64,000 nucleotides of DNA, taken from the NCBI GenBank assembly GCA_021648725.1, contig JAKISF010000001.1, positions 62,001 to 126,000 on the forward strand, read 5' to 3'. Below the pieces are notes generated by a model. It was not told where the DNA came from and searched no databases. It was given only the letters and a program-made list of their open reading frames with translations. The stretch is from Bacteroidales bacterium (lineage in GTDB: Bacteria; Bacteroidota; Bacteroidia; Bacteroidales; JAADGE01). Positions 1 through 9,244 of the stretch are shown here, one piece after another (position 1 is the first letter of the stretch; each line of letters starts with the position of its first letter). A program made the position numbers and the translations under genes.

Positions 1-960
1 ATCGGATTAAAATTAATTAATGTAAATGTTACTGATATTACTGATGATGCCGGGTACATAGAAGCTTTGGGGAAAGAAGCAACTTCAGGAGCTGTGAATG
101 ATGCTAAAAAGCAAGTTGCAGAAAAAAACAGAGACGGAGAAATCGGACAAGCAAATGCTCAAAGGGATCAAAGAATTAAAGTTGCGGAAGCAAATTCAGA
201 TGCACAAATCGGAGAGGCAAATGCAGAACAAAACAGACGTACGAACATTGCATTTGCTAATGCGAAAGCAATTGAAGGTGAGAACCTTGCAAAAGTATCT
301 ATTGCAGATACAAATGCCGAAAGAATGAAAAGAGAAGCTGAAGCCGAAAAAATTTCTGTTACTGCCGAAAAAGTTAATGAAGCACAAGCAAGGCAAGCAG
401 CTTATGACGCAGAAAAACAAGCTGAACTTAAACGTGCCGAAAGAGAAGCTGCAACCCAACATGCAAACATCATTGTTCCTGCTCAAATAGAAAAGCAAAA
501 AGTAGAAATTGAAGCTGAAGCCGAAGCCGAAAGACAAAGAAGAATTGCAAAAGGAGAGGCTGATGCTATTTTCCTCGAAATGCAAGCAGAAGCAAGAGGT
601 AACTTTGAAATATTAAGCAAACAAGCTGAGGGTTACAAATTAATGGTAGAATCAACAGGCGAAAATGCAAGAGATGCAGTATTGTTGATGATTGCTGAAA
701 AACTTCCCCAAATTGTTGAAACTCAGGTTGAAGCAATCAAAAATATTAAAATTGATAAAGTTACGGTTTGGGAAAACGGAAACGGTGACGGAAACGGAAC
801 TTCAACAGCTAACTTTATGAAAGGAATGATGGGGGCTGTTCCGCCTTTGGAAGATTTATTTAATCTTGCAGGTATGAACTTACCAAATTATTTAAAAGGA
901 AAATCAACTGATGAGGTTCAAGATGCCGAAGTTGTAAAACCTAAAAATAAGAAAGCTTAA
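1..960 (+). CDS. Flotillin-like SPFH protein, 5'-truncated by the window edge
   Basis: The open frame runs from base 1 without a start, so only the C-terminal 319 residues are visible. The first residues (GLKLINVNVTDITDD) match the end of the SPFH/band-7 domain of flotillins. About 180 residues of Ala/Glu-rich coiled coil follow, with many AEA and NAE motifs, then a short Gly-rich stretch and a charged tail ending KPKNKKA. Flotillins are membrane-anchored scaffolds that oligomerise in ordered lipid patches; the anchor and most of the SPFH domain lie upstream of the window. A TTG at 67 could be read as a start, but the homology continues upstream of it, so it is not one. A hairpin follows the stop. 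Confidence 0.85.
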   Translation: MGLKLINVNVTDITDDAGYIEALGKEATSGAVNDAKKQVAEKNRDGEIGQANAQRDQRIKVAEANSDAQIGEANAEQNRRTNIAFANAKAIEGENLAKVSIADTNAERMKREAEAEKISVTAEKVNEAQARQAAYDAEKQAELKRAEREAATQHANIIVPAQIEKQKVEIEAEAEAERQRRIAKGEADAIFLEMQAEARGNFEILSKQAEGYKLMVESTGENARDAVLLMIAEKLPQIVETQVEAIKNIKIDKVTVWENGNGDGNGTSTANFMKGMMGAVPPLEDLFNLAGMNLPNYLKGKSTDEVQDAEVVKPKNKKA

Positions 961-984
961 AAATAAAGTAAATATTAATATTTT

Positions 985-1024
985 GAAACTTGGAATTTGA
1001 AGTAAAATTTAAATTTCAAGTTTC
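985..1024 (+). terminator. Hairpin after the flotillin gene, possible terminator
   Basis: The 14-base arms at 985-998 and 1011-1024 pair with one G-U wobble around a 12-base loop. A moderately T-rich stretch follows. It sits 25 bases past the flotillin stop and 22 bases before the next start. Whether it terminates is inferred from shape only. Confidence 0.45.
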
Positions 1025-1045
1025 TCGTTTAAAGTTTTTCGGAAT

Positions 1046-1462
1046 ATGAAATCTTACAGAAAAGAACTTTGGTTTAATACAACAAGTCGTCGCCAATTAA
1101 TTAATATTACAAGAGAAGTTCAAAGTGAAATCAATGAAAGCGGTATTAATGAGGGATTTGTACTTGTTAATGCAATGCATATAACTGCAAGCGTTTTTAT
1201 AAATGATGATGAATCCGGTTTACATCAAGATTATGAAAATTGGTTAGAGAAACTTGCTCCGGAAAAACCTTATTCGCAATATAATCATAATACTTATGAA
1301 GATAATGCCGATGCACACCTAAAAAGGACGATTATGGGACGAGAAGTTGTTGTTGCAATAACAAACGGTAAACTTGATTTCGGACCTTGGGAGCAAATCT
1401 TTTACGGAGAATTTGACGGTAAAAGACGAAAACGAGTTTTGGTAAAAATAATCGGAGAATAA
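1046..1462 (+). CDS. YjbQ-family protein (UPF0047), secondary thiamine-phosphate-synthase-like
   Basis: This 138-residue protein is the usual length for the YjbQ/UPF0047 family. It shows the family pattern: [11 protein letters not shown] in the first half, then the [12 protein letters not shown] segment and the [21 protein letters not shown] segment that carries conserved polar residues. The family is annotated as having weak thiamine-phosphate synthase activity because it complements thiE mutants. Its true role is not settled, and there is no thiamine gene nearby here. The ATG at 1046 gives the normal family N-terminus. The gene is convergent with the acyltransferase gene, with only 7 bases between the stops. 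Confidence 0.85.
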   Translation: MKSYRKELWFNTTSRRQLINITREVQSEINESGINEGFVLVNAMHITASVFINDDESGLHQDYENWLEKLAPEKPYSQYNHNTYEDNADAHLKRTIMGREVVVAITNGKLDFGPWEQIFYGEFDGKRRKRVLVKIIGE

Positions 1463-1469
1463 TTATTCG

Positions 1470-2612
1470 TTACGGTAACTTTATTTTGTTAATAAGAGGA
1501 TTTGCATAAATACCGTAAAATATATTTTCTAATAAATCATTTTCACCTTTTATTGAATTAATGATTTTTTTACATTGAAATCTTAGTTTTGTTTCATCTT
1601 CTTTAAGATATTTTTTCTCACGTAAAGATTTTTTTGAATTTGTTAAGATGTCAAATGCAATATAATTGTTTTTGGTCAGTTTAAAATTGTCGTATATTTC
1701 TTTATCAATAAGCTCAGACAATTTTTGAATGTTTATGTTTCTGTTAGTATCTTTATTAAACTTCTGAATTTCTGAATTGACACATTCCCCGAAAGATATA
1801 CAAACTCTGCCTTTAATATTATATAAACCTCGCCCCATATCCTCTAAATCGTCTTCTAAAGTTTTATGATATTTTTTACCTTGTAATTTTGAATATGTCG
1901 ATGCAATTTTTGATTCAATTGTGGGTTCATATTCATAAGAAATACTAACGGGAACTATATTTAATTCTGAAAAATCCTTTATAAAATTATTTGTTCCGCT
2001 GAAGTTTAGCATTTTTAACAGAGCTAAATCCGTTAAGTCATTTCCGTCTTTTGTTCGTCCTTCTTTTTGTGCAATCCAAACGGATGTGTTTCTGTTTGCT
2101 ATTGTATTCCTGATGTATGCAGACAGCTTCATTGATGCTCGCAACATTTCTTTTCCTTGCAAATCCCTTTTTACAACGAATGATTTATTTAAACGTGCTA
2201 AGTCTTCTATCCATTTGTATATTAAGAGGTTATTGCCTATTGCGATTTCGGAAGTTGCTAAGCCGTTTTTCAGCAGACTTTCATTAATTAAAGCTGAGTC
2301 CAGAATAATATCTCTGTGATTTGATATAAAAAGGTATGCTTTGTTTTTATCAAGTTTTTCAATTCCGGTAACCGATAATTCGGAAATTGATAAATTTACC
2401 AGACTTTCAACATAATATGAAATATATTTCGATTGAAAATCATAAACCGAATTAACTTCGTTAAGTTCATTGCTGAGGTTTGCAATTCGTTCGTCTGTAA
2501 AAATTTTCTTTAAAATATAAATAAATCCTTTATCCTTAACAAGATTTCTGAGTTTTTGATTAACCTCTTCATCTCTGAATGAACGGATATCATCAAAATT
2601 ATATTTATCCAT
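1470..2612 (-). CDS. PlsC/PlsB-like glycerolipid acyltransferase family protein
   Basis: A 380-residue protein with an acyltransferase core at about residues 75-260. The block around His99 reads ISNHRDIILD, so the acid lies two or six residues after the histidine rather than in the canonical H-x4-D. Further blocks are FVVKRD (145-150) and an EGRTKDG motif typical of glycerol-phosphate acyltransferases. The likely reaction is acylation of (lyso)glycerophosphate at the cytoplasmic membrane. No clear membrane helix is visible, so a peripheral protein is likely. It is the last gene of the long minus-strand cluster, 20 bases after mqnA. The cdsA and psd genes in the same cluster support a phospholipid role. 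Acyl donor and acceptor cannot be told from sequence. Confidence 0.75.
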   Translation of the reverse strand: MDKYNFDDIRSFRDEEVNQKLRNLVKDKGFIYILKKIFTDERIANLSNELNEVNSVYDFQSKYISYYVESLVNLSISELSVTGIEKLDKNKAYLFISNHRDIILDSALINESLLKNGLATSEIAIGNNLLIYKWIEDLARLNKSFVVKRDLQGKEMLRASMKLSAYIRNTIANRNTSVWIAQKEGRTKDGNDLTDLALLKMLNFSGTNNFIKDFSELNIVPVSISYEYEPTIESKIASTYSKLQGKKYHKTLEDDLEDMGRGLYNIKGRVCISFGECVNSEIQKFNKDTNRNINIQKLSELIDKEIYDNFKLTKNNYIAFDILTNSKKSLREKKYLKEDETKLRFQCKKIINSIKGENDLLENIFYGIYANPLINKIKLP

Positions 2613-2632
2613 AGCTTATTTGTAAATGTGTT

Positions 2633-3400
2633 TTAATGCTTATTCTCTTTTTTTAACATTTTTAAAAATAAATCCATTCCTCTTCTTTTTTCAACATCTA
2701 AATGATAGCTTATACTTTTTTCTAAATAACTTTTTATATCAATATCAGAGTTTTGGTTTTTTAGTTTATAATTTGCAACTACTTGATTGATATTTAATAA
2801 TCCGAATTTTAATGCTTCATTAAATTTAGTTACAAAAGTATCTTCTAATTTTTTATTTGTTACCCATGCTGCAAAAACAAAAGGCAGTTTTGCAAAGTTC
2901 AGCCATTCTTCCGACAAATCATAAACATATTTAAAGTTTTTTGCATATTTAAATGCTCTGTCGCCTATTATTAAACCGGCAGTATTATTTTTTATTTCTT
3001 CCTCAAAACCTTTTTTTGCATCAATATAATTAATGTTTATTTTCCAGTGGTTTTTTGCAAGTATTTTCAATAAATTTACGGAAGTTCTTGAATGATAATC
3101 TAAAAATATATTTTTGATTTCAGCAACAGGAACATTGCTTAATAAAAGTACGGTTTTTACTTTTCCTACGGCACCTATGCAATAATTTGAGATAACATAA
3201 GGGTTACTTAATTTATGAATTTCGGCAATTGGAATTAAGCCTATATCAACTTCATTATTAATTAATTTATTTGCACAAACGGAAGGTATATCTCTCTGTA
3301 TGTCAATTTGTTCTGAAATGTTGCCGTAATTTCTTAAACCATACAAAAAAGGCAGTGTATTAAGATATGAAACAGCAGATATTTTAATTTTCTTCTTCAA
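2633..3400 (-). CDS. mqnA: Chorismate dehydratase MqnA (futalosine pathway)
   Basis: 255 residues with a periplasmic-binding-protein-like fold. Family features are the N-terminal SAVSYLNTLPF block, DIGLIPIAEI near residue 60, LDYHSRTSVNLLK near 105 and IIGDRAF near 150. MqnA converts chorismate to 3-(1-carboxyvinyl)benzoate, the first committed step of menaquinone synthesis by the futalosine route. The only start that gives the family N-terminus is TTG at 3400; an in-frame stop lies 18 bases further upstream and there is no ATG between. It starts 5 bases after the stop of the EI24-like gene, so the two are probably co-transcribed. Other mqn genes are not in the window. MqnD is a paralogous alternative, but the sequence fits MqnA better. 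Confidence 0.82.
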   Translation of the reverse strand: MKKKIKISAVSYLNTLPFLYGLRNYGNISEQIDIQRDIPSVCANKLINNEVDIGLIPIAEIHKLSNPYVISNYCIGAVGKVKTVLLLSNVPVAEIKNIFLDYHSRTSVNLLKILAKNHWKININYIDAKKGFEEEIKNNTAGLIIGDRAFKYAKNFKYVYDLSEEWLNFAKLPFVFAAWVTNKKLEDTFVTKFNEALKFGLLNINQVVANYKLKNQNSDIDIKSYLEKSISYHLDVEKRRGMDLFLKMLKKENKH

Positions 3401-3405
3401 AAATA

Positions 3406-4227
3406 TTATATTTCTGCATTAAACATTTTGTCGATTTCGATATCTTCAATTTTTTTTATTTCAAGCATTGAAACTGTTCCCGCTATTACGGAAATTACGG
3501 CAATAAATGCCGACAAAGCTGTTCCCAGCCAAGGGATAAACAATACAAATGCAAATAAAGAACCGTTTACGATTGCAACCCATTTATATTTTCTGATATG
3601 TTTTACGCTGTCTTTTAATTTGCGTTTATGTCTTTCGTTTGTATAGTCCATATACGAAAAACCGTAAAAATATGAAGAAACAAAAAACATAAAAATAACT
3701 CCGAGCCAACTTATAAAAGATAAAATTATTCCTGCGATAAAAATAAGAATCATTATTCCGGTTTCTAATAAAACGTTTCTGATTGCAATACCTATGCCCC
3801 TGAAAACATCAATTATAAATTGTTTAAGTTCAAAAGGATAATCAATGCCACCTTCACTTAAAACATATTCTGTTTTTTCGGAAATTATTGAAAATAAAGG
3901 AGAAAGAATAATTATTATTACAAAACCGCCGAAATAGACAAATGTTATGAAAAATAATGAGTATATAATAATTTCAATAAGACCGGATGATAACCATTTT
4001 AATGCACCTGCACCCCAAAAATTACCTTCGCCTATATTTATCCAATTTACGAAAGCATCACTTGCCCAATCGGCTGCATCTTTGACAAAACTTATTCCGA
4101 GCCAAAAAAATAGAACGTTCAGCAGCAAAGGAAAAATCATATATTTTATAAAACCTTTTGAGAATAAAAGTTCTATTGCTTTGAAATAGCCTTTAAATCC
4201 AATTGCAACTTGTTTTCTGAATATCAT
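3406..4227 (-). CDS. EI24/CysZ-like multi-pass membrane protein
   Basis: 273 residues from the ATG at 4227. Hydrophobic segments lie near residues 27-49, 80-115, 150-185 and 215-250, giving about four to six membrane helices. The AIGFKGYFKAIELLF start and overall layout fit the EI24 domain family, which includes the sulfate permease CysZ. A sulfate role is not supported by context, as no cysteine genes are present. A longer reading from a TTG at 4245 would overlap lon by 14 bases; the ATG lies 5 bases past the lon stop and matches family starts. Substrate is unknown. Confidence 0.7.
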   Translation of the reverse strand: MIFRKQVAIGFKGYFKAIELLFSKGFIKYMIFPLLLNVLFFWLGISFVKDAADWASDAFVNWINIGEGNFWGAGALKWLSSGLIEIIIYSLFFITFVYFGGFVIIIILSPLFSIISEKTEYVLSEGGIDYPFELKQFIIDVFRGIGIAIRNVLLETGIMILIFIAGIILSFISWLGVIFMFFVSSYFYGFSYMDYTNERHKRKLKDSVKHIRKYKWVAIVNGSLFAFVLFIPWLGTALSAFIAVISVIAGTVSMLEIKKIEDIEIDKMFNAEI

Positions 4228-4231
4228 AAAA

Positions 4232-6685
4232 TTAATTTTTATCAATTTTAAAATTAACGGGATTTTTTACTTTTTGTTTTAATAATGCAATATCTAAAAC
4301 CTCTGCAATATTTTCTACAAAATGAAACTTTAAGCCTTTAATGTAAATTTCGTTTATTTCTTCAATATCTTTTTTATTGTCTGCTGATAATATAATCTCC
4401 TTAATATCAGCACGTTTTGCTGCAAGTATTTTTTCTTTAATTCCTCCCACGGGTAATACTTTTCCTCTTAAAGTTATTTCGCCGGTCATTGCTAATTTGT
4501 TTTTTATTTTACGTTGCGTAAAAGTAGAAGCAATAGAAGTTACCATTGTTACACCGGCAGAAGGACCGTCTTTCGGGGTTGCTCCTTCGGGAACATGAAC
4601 ATGAACATTGTATTCCTTAAAAATATCACAGTTAATATTTAAATTATCGGCATGTGCTTTAATATATTCATGAGCAATAATTGCGGATTCTTTCATAACT
4701 TGACCGAGGTTTCCGGTTAAATTAAGTTTGCCGTTCCCTTTGCTTGCACTTGATTCTATATACAAAATTTTTCCTCCTACGGATGTCCATGCTAAACCGG
4801 TTACAACACCTGCATATTCATTTCCCTCATATTTATTTTTTGTAAATTTAGCAACTCCGAGATATTTGCGTATATCTTCCGGTTTCAAATTTTTATTATA
4901 ATATTCTTCGGTTGCAATTTTTTTCGCAACTTTTCTTATTACGCCGGCAATTTTCTTTTCAAGGTTTCTTACTCCGGATTCTCTGGTGTAATTTGTAATT
5001 ATTTCTTCAATTGCTTGTTTCGTTAATTTAACTTGTGATAATTTTACACCGTGTTCTTTTAACTGACGAGGAATAAGATGCCTTTTTGCAATTTCGATTT
5101 TTTCCTCAATAATATAACCCGAAACATCAATTAGTTCCATTCGGTCACGTAATGCAGGTTTTATTGATGAAAGCGAATTTGCGGTTGCAATAAAAAGAAC
5201 TTTTGATAAATCGTATTCAAGTTCTAAATAGTTATCATAGAATGTGTTATTTTGCTCAGGATCAAGAACTTCTAATAGTGCAGAAGACGGGTCGCCTCTG
5301 TGGTCGTTACCTATTTTATCAATTTCGTCAAGTATAAAAACCGGATTTGAAGATTTCAATTTTTTTAAGTTTTGAATTATTCTGCCCGGCATTGCTCCGA
5401 TGTATGTTTTTCTGTGTCCTCTTATTTCTGCTTCGTCATGCAAGCCTCCGAGTGACATTCTGGCATATTTTCTGTCTAATGCTCTTGCTACCGATTTTCC
5501 GAGAGATGTTTTTCCTACTCCGGGAGGTCCGTATAAGCATAAAATGGGAGCTTTTAAATCTCCTTTTAATTTTAATACGGCAAGATGTTCTAATATTCTG
5601 TCTTTAACTTGGTCTAAACCGAAATGATCTTCGTTTAAAATTTTCTCTGCTCTTTTTAAATCGAAGTTATCTTTTGTAAATTCATTCCAAGGCAGCTCTA
5701 CAAGTGTTTGAGCATAAGCAATTTGGTAGGAATAGTCGGGTGACATGGGATTTATTTGCTTCAACCGGCTTATTTGTTTCTTAAATGCTTTTGCAACTTC
5801 TTCGTTCCATTTTTTCTTCTTTGCTTTTTTTTCTAATTCTTCAATTTCTACTTTCGGAGATTCGTGCCCTAATTCTTCTTGAATTGCTTTCATTTGCTGA
5901 TGCAGAAAATACTCTTTTTGTTGTTGAGTCATTTCTGTTTTAGCTTTATTTTGGATATTATCTTTTAATTCAAGTTTTTGAACTTCTTTTACCAGAAATT
6001 TTATGAGCTCCCCTGCACGTTCCGACATACTGTTTTCTTCAAGAAGAGTTTGCTTATTTTTTGTATTTATATCGCTGTTTGAAGAAACGAAATTTATTAA
6101 GAACTCAGGATTATCAATATTTTTAACTGCAAAGGTTGCTTCTTTCGGAATATTAACGGATAAATGAATTATTTTTACTGATAACTCTTTTATTGAAAAA
6201 AGTTTTGCATCGTATTCTTTCTTTTCACTTTTATCAGGTTCAATATTTTCAAGAACTTCATAAGCTACTGTCAGATTCGGTTTGGTTTTAATACGTTTCT
6301 TTATTTTAAAACGTTTAATTCCGTGTAAAACAGCGGTTTGTTCTCCGTCAGGCATTTCAAATAGTTTTACGACACGAGCTAATGTTCCTGTTTCAAATAT
6401 ATCATCAAAATCAGGGTCTTCAATTTTCTCGTCTTTTTGGCTGATTATCCCTATTAACTGTTCTTTTTTGAATGCAGTTTTTACAAGTTTTAATGATTTT
6501 TTTCTTCCGACTGCAATCGGTATAATTATTTTAGGAAATAATACCGAGTTTCTTAAAGTCATTAAGGGCAATTCTTCAGGTAAATCAGAATCGTTTATTA
6601 AGATATTATCAGGATCTGAAATTATAGGAAAAATATCAGAATTATTATCTTTTTTATCACTGCCGAAAATTAAGTCTTCAAACAT
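4232..6685 (-). CDS. lon: ATP-dependent protease La (Lon)
   Basis: 817 residues from the ATG at 6685; a TTG at 6721 would add 12. Domain order is a LON substrate-binding domain (about 38-240), coiled linker, AAA+ module with Walker A GPPGVGKT at 386-393 and Walker B VFILDEID near 449-456, then the serine protease domain. The catalytic dyad is Ser709 in PKDGPSAG and Lys752 in GGIKEK. Lon degrades misfolded and regulatory proteins in the cytoplasm. Here it lies 77 bases downstream of psd within the phospholipid cluster. No heat-shock operator of the CIRCE type is visible upstream. All catalytic residues are intact. Confidence 0.97.
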   Translation of the reverse strand: MFEDLIFGSDKKDNNSDIFPIISDPDNILINDSDLPEELPLMTLRNSVLFPKIIIPIAVGRKKSLKLVKTAFKKEQLIGIISQKDEKIEDPDFDDIFETGTLARVVKLFEMPDGEQTAVLHGIKRFKIKKRIKTKPNLTVAYEVLENIEPDKSEKKEYDAKLFSIKELSVKIIHLSVNIPKEATFAVKNIDNPEFLINFVSSNSDINTKNKQTLLEENSMSERAGELIKFLVKEVQKLELKDNIQNKAKTEMTQQQKEYFLHQQMKAIQEELGHESPKVEIEELEKKAKKKKWNEEVAKAFKKQISRLKQINPMSPDYSYQIAYAQTLVELPWNEFTKDNFDLKRAEKILNEDHFGLDQVKDRILEHLAVLKLKGDLKAPILCLYGPPGVGKTSLGKSVARALDRKYARMSLGGLHDEAEIRGHRKTYIGAMPGRIIQNLKKLKSSNPVFILDEIDKIGNDHRGDPSSALLEVLDPEQNNTFYDNYLELEYDLSKVLFIATANSLSSIKPALRDRMELIDVSGYIIEEKIEIAKRHLIPRQLKEHGVKLSQVKLTKQAIEEIITNYTRESGVRNLEKKIAGVIRKVAKKIATEEYYNKNLKPEDIRKYLGVAKFTKNKYEGNEYAGVVTGLAWTSVGGKILYIESSASKGNGKLNLTGNLGQVMKESAIIAHEYIKAHADNLNINCDIFKEYNVHVHVPEGATPKDGPSAGVTMVTSIASTFTQRKIKNKLAMTGEITLRGKVLPVGGIKEKILAAKRADIKEIILSADNKKDIEEINEIYIKGLKFHFVENIAEVLDIALLKQKVKNPVNFKIDKN

Positions 6686-6762
6686 ATATTCTTTCTTTGT
6701 GTTTTTATGTATTAATGTCAAGTGTTATGCCAAAAGGGAACCGGGAAAATGTGTCATAAAGT

Positions 6763-7413
6763 TTATATTTCGGCAATAACAGATTGTGTTCCTTTTACTT
6801 TATCTCCAATTTTTACTTTAATATCAGCATCAAGCGGAATAAAAATATCAAGCCGAGAACCAAATTTGATAAATCCGCATTCCTGTGCTTGTTTTACTTT
6901 ATCGTCTTTTTTTGCATAATATACAATTCTTCTTGCTACTGTTCCTGCTATTTGGCGAAATAATATTTCTTTTTTTTCTTCATTTTCAACAACAATTGTT
7001 GTTCTTTCGTTTTCTTCTGATGATTTAGGGTTTATTGCAAGCAAATATTTTCCTTTATGGTACTTTGCATATTTAATAATTCCTGCAACGGGATAAAAGT
7101 TAATATGAACATTCCACAAAGACATAAAAACGGAAACTTTAATTCTTTCATCTTTAAAATATTCTGTTTCTTTTGTTTTTTCAATTACTACAACTTTTCC
7201 GTCAGCCGGAGAAAGAATATTTTTTGTTGAAAGTTTGATAATTCTTTTCGGTTTTCTAAAAAATTGCAGAACAATTGAAAATAACACTGAGGATAAAAAA
7301 ATTGATATGTAGAAAATTAAATTACAGTCACAGAAAAAAACAAATACGGATAATATTGTTAATATTAAAAAAACAATTATCAGGGTTTTATAACCTTCTT
7401 TGTGGATTCTCAT
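6763..7413 (-). CDS. psd: Phosphatidylserine decarboxylase proenzyme, short type
   Basis: 216 residues, the short form of the family. Two hydrophobic segments (about 10-27 and 31-50) anchor it in the membrane. The SPADGKV block is at 68-74 and the MSLWNVHINFYPVAG block at 97-111. Self-cleavage at Gly185-Ser186 (FGSR) would generate the pyruvoyl cofactor. It converts phosphatidylserine to phosphatidylethanolamine, the step that follows CDP-diacylglycerol and phosphatidylserine synthesis. It starts 23 bases after cdsA, whose product supplies the pathway, so co-transcription is likely. The phosphatidylserine synthase gene is not in the window. Confidence 0.93.
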   Translation of the reverse strand: MRIHKEGYKTLIIVFLILTILSVFVFFCDCNLIFYISIFLSSVLFSIVLQFFRKPKRIIKLSTKNILSPADGKVVVIEKTKETEYFKDERIKVSVFMSLWNVHINFYPVAGIIKYAKYHKGKYLLAINPKSSEENERTTIVVENEEKKEILFRQIAGTVARRIVYYAKKDDKVKQAQECGFIKFGSRLDIFIPLDADIKVKIGDKVKGTQSVIAEI

Positions 7414-7436
7414 TTTTGATAAACTTTAACAGTTCT

Positions 7437-8267
7437 TTAAAAAAAATATTCTAAAACTTTAAGATACAAAAAAATCATTGGAGCTGCAAAAAAAGTGCTG
7501 TCAAACCTGTCGAGTAATCCACCGTGACCGGGCATAATATTGCCGGAATCTTTTACTCCGACTTTTCTTTTAAGGTGTGATTCTACTAAATCTCCGTATG
7601 TTCCGAAAACAACAACAATTATTGCAAATATCAGCCATTCGATAACATTTAAGCCTGAAAAACAAAGAGATATAAGATAAGCTGCAATTAGTGTAACTAA
7701 AAAACCGCTTATTGCACCTTCCCAAGTTTTTTTAGGAGAAATTCGTTCAAATAATTTTCGTTTTCCGAAAACAGAACCTAATAAATATGCTCCGGTATCA
7801 TTTACCCAAATCATAATAAACATTGCAAGGATGTATTCATAAGTATATTGGTCTTTGTTAATTCCTGCAAAAGCAATAAAATTCAATGCCGACAGAGGTA
7901 AAACAACATAGATTATTCCGAGAAGAGTGAATGCAATACATTTAAAATGATCTTCTTTTTTACTGTAAAGTTGAAAAATAAAAAGCAACAGTATTAACAA
8001 AATTGAAATAAAATAACTTGTAGGCGGAATTAAATTTTTTGCTACAAAGAAGCTTGAAATATAAATAACTAATCCTACAAATACTCCGTATCTTTTTTGA
8101 TTGTCATAATTTCCTTTTTCCAGTAATTTGTACATTTCAAATTGAGAAAATATCAGAATTATAACAAAAACGCCAAAATAGAAATATTCATTAATGATAA
8201 TTCCGCTTAGAAGAATTACAAGAAAAATAACTGCAGAAAAAATTCTTTTTATAAGGTTTTTACTCAA
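7437..8267 (-). CDS. cdsA: Phosphatidate cytidylyltransferase
   Basis: 276 residues, strongly hydrophobic, with about seven or eight membrane segments. The CTP-transferase signature is present near the C-terminus: SPKKTWEGAISGF, then GDLVESHLKRKVGVKDSG and GHGGLLDRFDS, which carry the catalytic aspartates. It makes CDP-diacylglycerol from phosphatidate and CTP in the inner membrane. The start is TTG at 8267. No ATG exists between it and an in-frame stop 12 bases upstream, and the next internal Met would remove half the protein. It follows the DUF2007-like gene by 9 bases and precedes psd by 23. Confidence 0.93.
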   Translation of the reverse strand: MSKNLIKRIFSAVIFLVILLSGIIINEYFYFGVFVIILIFSQFEMYKLLEKGNYDNQKRYGVFVGLVIYISSFFVAKNLIPPTSYFISILLILLLFIFQLYSKKEDHFKCIAFTLLGIIYVVLPLSALNFIAFAGINKDQYTYEYILAMFIMIWVNDTGAYLLGSVFGKRKLFERISPKKTWEGAISGFLVTLIAAYLISLCFSGLNVIEWLIFAIIVVVFGTYGDLVESHLKRKVGVKDSGNIMPGHGGLLDRFDSTFFAAPMIFLYLKVLEYFF

Positions 8268-8276
8268 AATCAGATA

Positions 8277-9215
8277 TTATAATTTATCGAATAATTCTTT
8301 TGCTTTTGTATAATATTCTTGTTCTACCAATAATTCAATTTCTCCGAGAAGAAATGACGAATCTTTTTCATTTACTATTATTGAAGGAATATTTGCAGTT
8401 TCAAGTATGCTTTTGTAGTAAAGAGCATTTGCAACATTTGAGAAAGTTTTTAATTCAACCCAGTCAATTTCATGGTTTATAATTTCTTTTGCTTTTTCAA
8501 AGTTGCTTTCTTCAACCAGCAATTTAAAGTTTGTTTTTTCTTTTCTTATAATTGCTTTTATAAACTCTTTTGCAAGAATTTCTTCTGATTTTTCAATTAC
8601 GGAAGAATTTTCGGATTCTTGAACAACTTTAAATCCTTTAATATCTGCCATAATATCTTTTGCTTTCTTTGCATATTCTTTTTTAACAAATATGTTTATT
8701 GTTTCTAAATGATACTCAGAGTCTCTTTGCTTTATTATTATTGAATTTATAAGATTTTCACCGAGCAAATCAACATAATGTTTTGTTTGGCGAACTTTTG
8801 TGCAAATTTTCACTTTCTCCCAACCGGTCAATTTTTCACCAGTGAGGTAAGGTAGTACTTCCTCTAAATGTTCATTATTGACGTATAATTCATAATTGCC
8901 GAGAATATATTTATCGCTTTCTTTTCTTTTAATTGTTGTTTCGATACCTGCATCCTGCAATACTTTTTGAAAAAGCAAGATGGGTTTCATTTCGATGAAA
9001 GAATTTATTTTGGTAAGTCCGTTAAATTCATTTATCAAAGCTTTTGCTTTCTTTTCATTTTTTTCTTCAACAAAAAGTTCAATATCGCCAAAAAGAAAAA
9101 GGCTGTCTTTTTCATTAACAATTACAGAGTTAATATTGTTTTGCGAAAGAATATCTTTTCTTAATTCAGCTTGATGAATTCTTTTAAATGACTGTATTTT
9201 TATCCAATTATCCAT
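8277..9215 (-). CDS. Five-copy DUF2007-like repeat protein
   Basis: 312 residues, soluble, built from about five tandem copies of a 60-residue ferredoxin-like unit resembling DUF2007 (putative signal-transducing protein). Copies lie near 3-63, 72-124, 131-192, 197-247 and 250-312. Copies 1, 3 and 5 are the clearest, each opening with a Trp. Copies 1 and 5 share the core VNEKDS[LS]F[LF] followed by G[DE]IEL. Copies 2 and 4 are degraded. DUF2007 units are usually single and of unknown biochemical role. The gene sits between ftsH (29 bases) and cdsA (9 bases), so it is probably translated with membrane-quality and lipid genes. Function is unknown. Confidence 0.7.
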   Translation of the reverse strand: MDNWIKIQSFKRIHQAELRKDILSQNNINSVIVNEKDSLFLFGDIELFVEEKNEKKAKALINEFNGLTKINSFIEMKPILLFQKVLQDAGIETTIKRKESDKYILGNYELYVNNEHLEEVLPYLTGEKLTGWEKVKICTKVRQTKHYVDLLGENLINSIIIKQRDSEYHLETINIFVKKEYAKKAKDIMADIKGFKVVQESENSSVIEKSEEILAKEFIKAIIRKEKTNFKLLVEESNFEKAKEIINHEIDWVELKTFSNVANALYYKSILETANIPSIIVNEKDSSFLLGEIELLVEQEYYTKAKELFDKL

Positions 9216-9244
9216 TTTCTTTTTTTTATAAATCCTTTATTGTT

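Noticed and set aside
6282-6779. 165-residue frame antisense to the start of lon
   Set aside because: It covers conserved lon codons and the lon-psd gap; no family match and no supporting start context.
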